Shown here: piece by piece, positions 1-11,900 of the stretch
How positions within the stretch are numbered: the first letter of the stretch is position 1
Layout of the letters: every line of letters begins with the position of its first letter
Source: CAMAVH01 sp036500145
GTDB taxonomy: Bacteria; Pseudomonadota; Alphaproteobacteria; SMXQ01
Reading direction: 5' to 3'
Assembly: GCA_036500145.1 (NCBI GenBank)
Contig: DASYCO010000041.1
Coordinates: 1-64,000 of the forward strand
Length of the DNA stretch: 64,000 nucleotides
Position numbers and translations under genes: made by a program
Notes under the pieces: model-generated
Database searches by the model: none
The model's input: only the letters and a program-made list of their open reading frames with translations
Told to the model about the DNA's origin: nothing

Positions 1-913
<913 letters not shown>

Positions 914-970
914 GAGACCTACGGACGAAGCTGTTGGAACGGAGAATTCACGAGCAAAAAGCGGGCCGAA

Positions 971-1006
971 AAACCGCAGGAAACTTATCCCCAGATAAGG
1001 CGGTTT
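971..1006. repeat. Two-part inverted repeat in the uvrA/ssb divergent intergenic region
   Basis: AAACCGC (971-977) pairs with GCGGTTT (1000-1006), and inside it CTTATC (984-989) pairs with GATAAG (994-999) around a CCCA loop, leaving a 6-base bulge on one side. It could be a hairpin in one of the two leaders or an operator. It lies between the divergent uvrA and ssb starts. No partner protein is known from the sequence. Confidence 0.5.
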
Positions 1007-1148
1007 CGAGCCCGGCGGAGCCGGCTATTTTAGCGCAATCCGGTGGCAGGAAGGCGACTTTTGCGCGATAGTGCCGCCCTGTGTAATCGGATGGATCAGG
1101 ACGCCGGATGTCCGCCGTCTCTGACCCGAAAAAAGGAGCGAATTCCGC

Positions 1149-1643
1149 ATGGCTGGCAGCGTCAACAAAGTCATCCTCATCGGCAACCTGGGGCGCGATC
1201 CCGAAGTCCGCTCGACCCAGGACAGCATGAAGATCGTCCAGCTGTCCGTCGCCACATCGGAGTCCTGGAAGGACAAGATGAGCGGCGAACGCAAGGACAA
1301 GACCGAATGGCATCGCGTGGTGATCTTCAACGAGCGCCTGGCCGAGGTCGCCGAGAAGTTCCTGCGGAAGGGCTCGAAGGTCTATGTGGAGGGTCAGTTG
1401 CAGACTCGCAAGTGGACCGACAAGGACGGCGTCGAAAAATACACCACCGAAGTCGTGCTTTCGCGCTTCCGCGGGGAACTGACCATGCTCGACGGCCGCA
1501 ATGAAGGCGGCGCCAGCGCCGGCGGCTATGGCGACGAGATGGGCGGCGGCAGCCGCGCCCCGGCGGGCGGCATGGGGGGCGGTCGCGCCCGGGCCCCGGC
1601 CGGCGGCGGACCCGACGACATGGACGACGAAATCCCGTTCTAA
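1149..1643 (+). CDS. ssb: Single-stranded DNA-binding protein SSB
   Basis: Binds and protects single-stranded DNA in replication, recombination and repair. The 164-residue protein has an OB fold over about residues 1-110 (MAGSVNKVILIGNLGRDPE, WHRVVIFNERLAEVAEKFL, GSKVYVEGQLQTRKW), a Gly/Arg/Ala-rich flexible linker from about 115 to 157, and the acidic C-terminal tip DDMDDEIPF that recruits partner proteins. Length is typical. The ATG at 1149 has an AAAAAAGGAG Shine-Dalgarno sequence about nine bases upstream. It is followed by a terminator-like hairpin and then gyrA, a common alphaproteobacterial order. Confidence 0.97.
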   Translation: MAGSVNKVILIGNLGRDPEVRSTQDSMKIVQLSVATSESWKDKMSGERKDKTEWHRVVIFNERLAEVAEKFLRKGSKVYVEGQLQTRKWTDKDGVEKYTTEVVLSRFRGELTMLDGRNEGGASAGGYGDEMGGGSRAPAGGMGGGRARAPAGGGPDDMDDEIPF

Positions 1644-1651
1644 GCGCATCC

Positions 1652-1672
1652 GGGGGGCCCAAAAGGCCTCCC
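1652..1672 (+). terminator. Terminator-like hairpin after ssb
   Basis: GGGGGGCC (1652-1659) pairs with GGCCTCCC (1665-1672), with one G-U pair, around a CAAAA loop, eight bases after the ssb stop. The following bases are only moderately T-rich, so termination may be partial. Confidence 0.45.
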
Positions 1673-1795
1673 GATTTGCTGTCCGGGCAGGGCGCGGAAC
1701 AGCCCTCCGGAAAGCCGGTAAACCGCTTCCTGGAAAAGCCCAGGATTCTGCCGTTTTTGGGCCCTGGATCGGGCTCAAAAATAGGCAGGAAGTAT

Positions 1796-1824
1796 TTGTT
1801 CCATAAGGCCAAATCGGCTATTCT
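1796..1824 (+). promoter_or_regulatory. Candidate sigma-70 promoter for gyrA
   Basis: TTGTTC (1796-1801) and TATTCT (1819-1824) are separated by exactly 17 bases, inside the 316-base gap between ssb and gyrA. Apart from this and the hairpin after ssb, I see nothing else in that gap. It would give a leader of roughly 130 bases. The match to consensus is moderate. Confidence 0.35.
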
Positions 1825-1959
1825 CGGCCGATGGTAAACGCTCGTCGAACCCACCCGTTCGCCCGACCTTCCGACGCCCTGGCGCCGGCCCGCCATGACC
1901 GTCTTTCGCTGATCGCTTCCTGACCGTCGGCGCGCCCTCGCGCCCGACGCACAGCCGTA

Positions 1960-4783
<2,824 letters not shown>

Positions 4784-4791
<8 letters not shown>

Positions 4792-5293
4792 GCCCGACCG
4801 CGTCGGGGTCTATCCCGGCACCTTCGACCCGATCACCCACGGGCATCTCGACATCATCCAGCGCGCGACACGCATGTTCGACCGCCTGATCATCGCAGTG
4901 GCCGCCAACGACGGGAAGAACCCGCAGTTCGGCCTCGGCGAACGCGTCGACATGGTGAAGGGCGAGATCGAGAAATTGCCCAACGGCATGGGCAAGAAGG
5001 TCGAGGTGCGCTCCTTCGACAACCTGCTGGTCAACTTCGCCCAGTCGGTCGGCGCCGGAGTCATCGTCCGCGGCCTGCGCGCCGTCACCGACTTCGAGTA
5101 CGAATTCCAGATGGCCGGCATGAACGCCAAGCTGAAGCCTGAGCTGGAGACGATCTTCCTGATGGCCTCCGAGCGCCACCAGTTCATCTCGTCGCGCTTC
5201 GTGAAGGAGATCTGCCGCCTCGGCGGCGACATCTCCCAGTTCGTGCCGCCGCACATCGCCGAACGGCTGATCAAGAGCTTTCAGAAGAAGTGA
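4784..5293 (+). CDS. coaD: Pantetheine-phosphate adenylyltransferase
   Basis: Transfers AMP from ATP to 4'-phosphopantetheine, the penultimate step of coenzyme A synthesis. The 169-residue product has the nucleotidyltransferase motif YPGTFDPITHGHLDII at its N-terminus, VRGLRAVTDFEYE in the middle and the ISSRFVKEI motif near the C-terminus. The ATG at 4784 is chosen because GGGGAGGG (4771-4778) is correctly spaced and the start overlaps the gyrA stop by eight bases, which implies translational coupling. A frame extension to 4769 has no ribosome-binding site. Confidence 0.96.
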
Positions 5294-5375
5294 ACCGCCG
5301 GCAGCGGCGGAGAGGAGCTATTTCCTGCCCTCCTGGCCGCGGCTGATCCTAGGCTTCCTGATCGCGCCGCTGCTG

Positions 5376-5696
5376 GTGCCGGCGGCCTATTTCGCGCTGG
5401 CCTGGCTGATCGGCGGCTACCTTTCCTTCGACCTGGCCTTCACGCTGGCGAAGTTCGCCTACGTGGCGGCGGTCGTCTGCGTGCCGCTGTTCGTCTTCCT
5501 GCGGCATCTCGGCTGGGAGAGCCTGCACGACCATCTGGTCTTCGGATTCGGCATGGGGATATTGGGCGCGGCGCCGACGATCAGCCGGCCGATCGACGCC
5601 TTCGAGCTGATGCTGCTCGGCTTCTACGGCCTGAGCGGGGCGGTGGCGGGGGCCGGCTTCTGGGCGATCACGCGCAAGGCGAAGCGGGCGACCTAG
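5376..5696 (+). CDS. Small membrane protein of unknown function
   Basis: At least 106 residues with three or four hydrophobic segments and a basic C-terminus (ITRKAKRAT). I recognise no family. The GTG at 5376 is the first standard start in frame, but it falls inside a hydrophobic segment and has no ribosome-binding site. A strong GGAGAGGAG (5309-5317 region) lies about nine bases before an in-frame CTG at 5325, which would add 17 residues (opening PSWPRLILGF) and complete the first membrane segment. Translation may therefore start at a non-standard CTG. It follows coaD by about 30-80 bases and converges on the DsbA-like gene. Confidence 0.6.
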   Translation: MPAAYFALAWLIGGYLSFDLAFTLAKFAYVAAVVCVPLFVFLRHLGWESLHDHLVFGFGMGILGAAPTISRPIDAFELMLLGFYGLSGAVAGAGFWAITRKAKRAT

Positions 5697-5705
5697 CCTG
5701 CTTCG

Positions 5706-6485
5706 TCAGCCCTTGTTGCGGGCGCGCTGCGCCGCGACCATCATCTGCAGGTCCTGCAAGCTGACGACGCCCGGCACCAAATTGTCGCCGACGATGAAGG
5801 CCGGCGTGCCGTTGATACCGATCTGCTCGGCCAGAGCATGGTTGGCGGCGAGGATCTGGTCGACCTCCGGCTTGCGCATCTCAAGCTGGAGAGCGTCGAC
5901 GTTGAGGCCGACGCCGGCCGCGATCTTCAGCACATGGTCCAGGTCGAGCGGGTTGGGCGCCGTGATCAGCGCATCGTGGAAGGCTTCGTAATACACGCTG
6001 TTGCGCGCGCCGACGGCGGCGCGCGCGGCGACCACCGAGTCCGGCCCGAGAATCGGGAATTCCTTGTAGACGAAGCGCAGGTTAGCGTCGCTCTTGATCA
6101 GGTCGCGCACGACCGACTGGGCCTGCCGGCAATAGGGGCAACGGTAGTCGTAGAATTCGACCAGCGTGACGTCGCCGTTGGGATTGCCGCCGACAGGGGA
6201 ATTGACGTCCTTCTCGAGCTGGTCGCGCGCGGCCGCGACAGTCTCCTTGCTTTGCGCCTGCTCGGCCTGGCCCTGGCGCTGCTGCAGCGTCTGGACCGCC
6301 TCCATGACGATCTCCGGGTTGCTGCGGATGACATCCATCACCGCAGCGCTGAAGCGGGCGCGGTCGGCGAAGGGATCCGCGGCGCGCGGCATCGGCCACA
6401 GCAGCACGACCAGGAGGACGAAGGCGGCGACGCCGGCGAACGTGTAAATGGCGCGCTTCGAATCCAGCAAGTTCTTGAAATTCAA
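5706..6485 (-). CDS. DsbA-family thiol:disulfide oxidoreductase, membrane-anchored
   Basis: A 259-residue thioredoxin-fold protein. One N-terminal membrane segment (about residues 13-30) anchors it in the periplasm. A Gln-rich helical region (about 55-90) precedes the DsbA domain, which has the active-site CPYC after VTLVEFYDYR and the cis-proline loop NGTPAFIVGD. The architecture resembles Com1/ScsC-type proteins. The TTG start at 6485 is supported by GAGGAG eight bases upstream and overlaps the stop of the ABC permease gene (TTGA), so it is translationally coupled to the transporter. A role in disulfide handling for that transporter is inference. Confidence 0.88.
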   Translation of the reverse strand: MNFKNLLDSKRAIYTFAGVAAFVLLVVLLWPMPRAADPFADRARFSAAVMDVIRSNPEIVMEAVQTLQQRQGQAEQAQSKETVAAARDQLEKDVNSPVGGNPNGDVTLVEFYDYRCPYCRQAQSVVRDLIKSDANLRFVYKEFPILGPDSVVAARAAVGARNSVYYEAFHDALITAPNPLDLDHVLKIAAGVGLNVDALQLEMRKPEVDQILAANHALAEQIGINGTPAFIVGDNLVPGVVSLQDLQMMVAAQRARNKG

Positions 6486-7855
6486 GACTTAATCTCCTCA
6501 ACGCCGGCGTCGCTGACGACGTTGCGACGCCATTGGTGGATGAGCAGGCCGGCCATGACGGCGGCTTCGACGATGACAGGGCCAATGGTGAGCGCGGCAG
6601 GGGCATCCCAGCGCGGCCAGAACAGCGACGTGAGAGTGTCGAGGCCGAGCGCCGACAGGACGACCGGAACGATCGTGTAGGCCAGCAGCAGGTAGAGGAA
6701 GGCGTTCATGTCGGCGCGCGGGCTCGGCTTGCGCAGGTTCATGAAGAACACGAACATCATGTCGCGCAGATAGAAGATGAAGGCCGCGATGACCACGAGC
6801 TGGAAATTGACGTCCTGCTGCAGGATCGTGAAGTTCGCCTGAGACGTCCGCAGAACCAGCACCGTCGCCATCAGGAACAGAAACGCCGTCGGCAGGGAGC
6901 GCGGGATGTTGGCGATGAACGCCGGCCACTCGCCCAGCTCGGCGTTGCGGCGCAGGCGGCGCATGAGGATGCGATTCTTCGGCTCGGCGAAGAGGACGAC
7001 GTAGGTCAGCACGAACAGCGTGACGTAGCCGTGGAAGATCTTGAGCGAGACGTCCGGCATGCCGGGATTGAGCTCGGGCGGAATCAGCCGCACGCCCGAC
7101 ATGAAGAGCGCGGTGACGACGCAGAAGGCAACCCACACCCATGGCGCGTTGACCATCTGCAGCTCGGCGCGCATCAGGCGGTAAAGCCCGATGACCGCAC
7201 AGAGGACGATCGCGGCGAGCGACGCCAGGGTGAAGTCGATCAGGTTGTAGACGCGGTCGTACCAGAACAGCACGCGGTACATGCCGTCGTCGGCGATGCC
7301 AGCGAGGCCGATGTAGAGGACGGGCAGGGCGGCGATCAGCCCCAGGAACTGGTAGAACGTCACCTGGATGCGGCCGAATTCGCGGCGCTTCTGCACGGCC
7401 AGCATGCTCATCAGCATGCCGATGGCATGGGCCAGCACGCCGCAGCCGGCATAGAGCAGCGTCAGCTTCGCGATATGGGCCGGCGGCAGGATGCCGTAGT
7501 AGGACAGCGCATAGAGGGCGAGGCAGATGACGCCGCCGTACCAGACGTAGATCGTGCTGCCGAACAGCTTGCCGACGGCCAGCTGCCAGGGGCCGAGCGC
7601 CGACATGCGCTGCGTGTCCCAGGTCTTGTTGTTGATCTCCTGGATCACCGATTCCGAGGCGACGCGCGTGCCCCAGACCAGGGCGACGGCGCAGAACAGC
7701 ATCGCGGCCATGATCGCCGTGAACTGGTCGAGCTCATGCGAATTCGAGAGATAGCCCAGCAGGAACAGGATGCCGAGCACAGCCGGCATGACGATGAGCC
7801 GATGCAGGCTCAGCTCGAGCCAGACATTGCGGATGAGTTCGGGGTTGCCGCGCAT
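6482..7855 (-). CDS. ABC transporter permease (ABC-2-like membrane subunit)
   Basis: A 457-residue integral membrane protein with about ten or more hydrophobic segments over its full length. It lies eight bases after the ABC ATPase gene and overlaps the DsbA-like gene, so it is the membrane partner of that ATPase. The early WGTRVASESVIQEINNKTWDTQRMSALGPWQLAVGKL segment (roughly residues 60-100) resembles the first cytoplasmic region of ABC-2/NosY-type permeases. The substrate is unknown; neighbours do not reveal it. Confidence 0.8.
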   Translation of the reverse strand: MRGNPELIRNVWLELSLHRLIVMPAVLGILFLLGYLSNSHELDQFTAIMAAMLFCAVALVWGTRVASESVIQEINNKTWDTQRMSALGPWQLAVGKLFGSTIYVWYGGVICLALYALSYYGILPPAHIAKLTLLYAGCGVLAHAIGMLMSMLAVQKRREFGRIQVTFYQFLGLIAALPVLYIGLAGIADDGMYRVLFWYDRVYNLIDFTLASLAAIVLCAVIGLYRLMRAELQMVNAPWVWVAFCVVTALFMSGVRLIPPELNPGMPDVSLKIFHGYVTLFVLTYVVLFAEPKNRILMRRLRRNAELGEWPAFIANIPRSLPTAFLFLMATVLVLRTSQANFTILQQDVNFQLVVIAAFIFYLRDMMFVFFMNLRKPSPRADMNAFLYLLLAYTIVPVVLSALGLDTLTSLFWPRWDAPAALTIGPVIVEAAVMAGLLIHQWRRNVVSDAGVEEIKS

Positions 7856-7863
7856 GATGCCGG

Positions 7864-8823
7864 TTATCCTTCGCGCGGGAAAGCGGGCTGCGCCACCGGC
7901 GCGGCGGACTGCGTGCGCAGATGGGCGAGATAGACGTCCTGCAGGCCGAGCTTGTCCTCGCCGAAGGCCGTGACCGGCACGCCGAGGGTCATGAGGCGCT
8001 TGAGCAAGCCGTGCTGGGCCTGATTGTCTCCGGCGAAGACGAAGCTCGCGGTCAGGCCTTCGAGCTTCACTTCGGCGACGCCGGACACGGCTGCCATCTG
8101 CTGCACGAGGCTCGGGAAACTATGCGCCAGCTCGAGCTTGAGGCGGCGCGCGCCGCCGGCGACTTCGGCGATGCCGAGGCCGCGCTCGTCGATGATGCGC
8201 CCGTCGCGCATGATCAGCATGTCGGTGCAGTAGGATTCCAGCTCGGCCAGGATGTGCGAGGAGACGAGCAAGGTCATGCCCGAGTTGCGCAGGCCGATCA
8301 GCAGGGTCGACAGCGAATGGCGTGCTTCCGGGTCGAGGCCGGAGGCCGGCTCGTCGAGCACCAGGAACTTCGGCGCGTGGATGATCGCCTGGGCGATGGC
8401 GAGGCGCTGGCGCAGGCCGCGCGACAGCTCGCCGGCCTTCTGGCCGAGGCGGTCTTCGATGCCGAGGCGCTCGGCGGCGGTCTTGACCGCGGCAGGCACG
8501 ACCTTGGGCTCCACGCCGTAGGCGCGCGCCGTGTAGGTCAGGCACTGGCGGACGGTGAGGCCGTCGTAGACGCCGAAGAAGTCCGACAGGTAGGCCATGC
8601 GGCGATGGCATTCGCGCGGGTAGCGGTGCACGTCCATGCCGTCGAGCGTGACATGGCCGGAGAAGGGCGCATGCAGGCCGACGATGCAGCGGATCAGCGT
8701 CGTCTTGCCGGCGCCGTTGGGCCCGACCAGCGCGGTGATGCTGCCTTCGCGGATGTCGCAGGAAATGTGGTGAAGCGCCCGCTTGGTCGGGTATTCGAAG
8801 ACCAAGTCTTTGATTTCGATCAT
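7864..8823 (-). CDS. ABC transporter ATP-binding protein
   Basis: 319-residue ATPase of a CcmA/NatA-like exporter. Walker A GPNGAGKTTLIR, the signature LSRGLRQRLAIAQA (in place of canonical LSGGQ), Walker B KFLVLDEPASGLD, and the switch histidine in LLVSSHILAELE are all present. A C-terminal extension of about 90 residues follows the core. The ATG at 8823 begins MIEIKDLVFEYPT, the normal start of such domains; an upstream TTG at 8874 would add 17 unlikely residues. It heads the ATPase-permease-DsbA operon. Confidence 0.92.
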   Translation of the reverse strand: MIEIKDLVFEYPTKRALHHISCDIREGSITALVGPNGAGKTTLIRCIVGLHAPFSGHVTLDGMDVHRYPRECHRRMAYLSDFFGVYDGLTVRQCLTYTARAYGVEPKVVPAAVKTAAERLGIEDRLGQKAGELSRGLRQRLAIAQAIIHAPKFLVLDEPASGLDPEARHSLSTLLIGLRNSGMTLLVSSHILAELESYCTDMLIMRDGRIIDERGLGIAEVAGGARRLKLELAHSFPSLVQQMAAVSGVAEVKLEGLTASFVFAGDNQAQHGLLKRLMTLGVPVTAFGEDKLGLQDVYLAHLRTQSAAPVAQPAFPREG

Positions 8824-8883
8824 GGAAGGCGCGCCAAGGAAAAGGCCGCGAAAACAGGGGCGGCGGGTCGCCAAGATACTCGC

Positions 8884-8918
8884 AAAAAAGGCCGCCGAGC
8901 AAGTCGCCCGGCGGCCTT
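8884..8918 (-). terminator. Rho-independent terminator of the 1551-residue protein gene
   Basis: A perfect ten-base stem (AAGGCCGCCG at 8888-8897, CGGCGGCCTT at 8909-8918), read on the minus strand, is followed by a run of six T. It stands 34 bases after the stop of the large gene and before the ABC ATPase gene. Confidence 0.85.
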
Positions 8919-8951
8919 ATTTTCAGCGGTTTTCCCGCCCCAGGGCGCCGC

Positions 8952-11900
8952 TTAGCGCGGGATGCCCCGGAGGATCTGGCTGTTGCCCAGATAGTCGCTG
9001 TTCACGTTCGCCACCGGCTCGAAGTTGGTGAGGGTGGAGGCCTGCGTCGCCACGGAGTCCGGAGCGCCCGGAATCTGCGACTGGCGGCCGACCGTGCGGT
9101 TCGTCGACTGCAGCAAGGCCGCCTTCGCGAACACGTCGGTCCGGTCTTCGGAGGCAAGAACCGCCGCCGGCGCCAGATTGGCGGGCAGGGCCTTGGCCGA
9201 GGGGCTGGCCTGCATGGCCTGCACCGACGCCGCACGCGACTTCACGAGCTGGTCCTGCAGCTGCGGGGCCGTGCCGGGCGGCACGATGGCGCGCGCGCCC
9301 GGAGCGCCGGCCGCAGCAGCCGGAGCGGCCGCCGCCGCCGTGGCCTTGGCCTGGTCCGCCGCGTATTGACGCGCGAAGGCGTCACGCACGGCGGGCGGCA
9401 GGTTCATCAGCGGGCGCGGGTTGAAGACCACAGCGGCCGTCTGCGCGGCCGGAGCCGCACCGCCGACGGCGCGGCTGCCCGGCTGAGCCACCGGCTTCGG
9501 CACGACGCCCGGCGCGATGGCCGCACGCGGCGCCGTCGCCGGCTGAACCACGTTGACCTTCGAGAGGGTCGACGCCTGGGCGGCGGCAACCTGCGCTTGG
9601 GCGGCCAGAGCCTGCTTCTGCGCCGGCGTCGCCACTTCAAGCGTCGTCTTGATCTGGTCGAGACGCTTCTCGACCTTGTCGTTCGCAGCCGCGGCCTGGT
9701 CGGCCTGCCCCTTGTAGACAGAGATCTTCTGGACGAAGAGCTGCTGCTGGGCCTGCTTCGCGCTGTTGGCGAGGGCGGCGGCATCGACGTTCTGCTTCTG
9801 CGCGAGCGCCAAGGCAGCCGTCGCGGCTTCGGCCGAGAAGGCCGTGCCGGTGGCCTGCGCCGCCGTCTGCTGCAGCTGCGCGTCGGTCGGCGCCGGAGCG
9901 CCGCCAACCGCACGCGAACCCGGCAGCTTGAGCGCCTGGAGAATGGCGTTCTGCTGCTGCAGGATCGCGGCCTGCACCTGCTGGAACGCAGCCTGGGCGT
10001 TCGCCACCGGCTTGGCCTGGTTGACCGGAGCCGGAGCCACCGGGACCGAGACGCCGGCCTGCTGCGCGGCCTTGCCGCACGGGCTGGCCGGATTGGCCTT
10101 CAGCTTTTCCAGAGCCGCGATGGTCGCGTTCAGGTCGTTTTCCTGCTGCGTCAGGAAGGTCACGTTGAGGTTGGCTTCCGCCGTCGAGGGCTTGTTGATG
10201 AAGGCCAGCATCTCGTTGCGGACCGGATCGCCCGCGCCAACGACGTTGAAGGCGTTGCTGATGTTCTGGATGCCGCCCTTCAGGTCGTTGACGCGCTGCG
10301 GAGTGAAATCACGACCCTGGACCTGCGACTGGCCAGCACGGTAGCTCGCGACGATCGCGTTGTAGCCAGCACGCTGCGCCGGCGAGTAGACCGCGTTGAT
10401 CAGGACCTCGTAGTTCGGCACCTGCGTTTCGCGGCCGTTCGTGCCGACGTTGCAGAACTGCGCGACGACCTTGCCGACCACGCCCTGGGCGCGGCAGACG
10501 GGCAGCTGACGGCCCGGTTCCTGGCCGCCGATGAAGGCGCTCGCCGGAACCTGGCCGTTGGCGGCCGGCACCCAGACGCCCTGACGGTTGTCGACCAGGA
10601 TCTCGAACTGCTGGACCGGAATGATCGCGCCGGCATAGGTGATGTTGCACACCGGCCGCTGGCCCTGCATGCCGAACTGGCCCGGATGCACGCCGCCTTG
10701 ATAGGACGCGTGGCAGATGCCGCTCGACTGCGCGACGACAGCCTGAAGCTGCGGGCTCGGAATGAGCACGCCCGGCATGATTTGCATCGTCGGCGGCGGA
10801 TTCTGCCAATTCATCGGCCCGCTGCCATTCGGGTTGTTCATCATCGCCTTGAAGGACGGGCTCGAATCCGCCGCCTGCAAGTAGCTGTAGAGCTGTGCGT
10901 TGAGCTTCAGGTTCCCGACCTTCCCCAGCTCGCTGCGCAGATCGGCGAGCTGCTGGTCGATGGCGTAGGGCTCCTTGACGCAGATGCTCGGATCGAACGG
11001 CACGGTCACCGCCTTGAGCGTGCCTTCGTTGAGCAGCTGGTCGGAGATGTTGCGGGCAAGCTGCGTCGTCGATGGCGCGTAGGAATACTTGCTTTCGACG
11101 ACGACCGCGGCGGGAGCGCCCTGGCTGCCGGGCTTGAACACCTTGATGATGTCGTCGACGGGCACCTTGAAGTCCCAGCCGACCGACTTGATGTATTCCT
11201 TGCTCATCAGCGTGTACTGGATGCCGAGGTCGCCCTTCTGCTGACCTTGCAGAATGGCCAGCTGGCCCTTCATCCACAGCTTCTCGATGTCGAACACGCT
11301 GGCGACGGCGTCGAGCGCCTTGCCGGCGATCTTGGCCGCCACGTCGAGCGCCTTGGTGAAGGTGACGGCGGCGCGGCCGATGGCCTGGCTGGCGACGTCG
11401 ACCGCGTTGGCGAAGGCGCTGATGCTGGCGTTCAAGCCGTCGATGATCTTGCTCAGCGCGGCGCCCGTGCCCTGCAGGAAGCCGTTCACGGCCTTCTGCG
11501 CGAGGTCGAGCACGCCATTCGCGGTCTGCAGGGCGACCCATAGGCCGCCGGCGGCGACGCAATGGCCCCAGTTCCACGGGTAGCCGTTGCAGCTGCCGCT
11601 CTCGGAATTGTACTTGCCCTGCAGGCTGTTCACGTCTGCCTTGGCCTTGTCGAAGGCGGCATTGGCGCTGCGGCGGGCCGACTCGAGGTCGGTCACGGCC
11701 TTCGACTTGTCGATCTTGGCCTGGCCGAGCTTCTGCGAGTAGGTGTGGATTTCGTTGTTCATGGCGGACACGACGCTTTCCGTGCCCTTCACGAGGTCGG
11801 CGGTGGCGTTGGTCAGGCCGTCGGCGAGCTTGTTGAACCAGTCGCCTTCGATGATGCCGGTGGCGGAGAAGTTCGGCTCGCGGATGTTCGTGGTGTCGCT

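Noticed and set aside
914..1148. LexA (SOS) box between uvrA and ssb
   Set aside because: I searched for GTTC-N7-GTTC and GAAC-N7-GTAC forms and found none with proper spacing; only the unrelated bulged hairpin is present.
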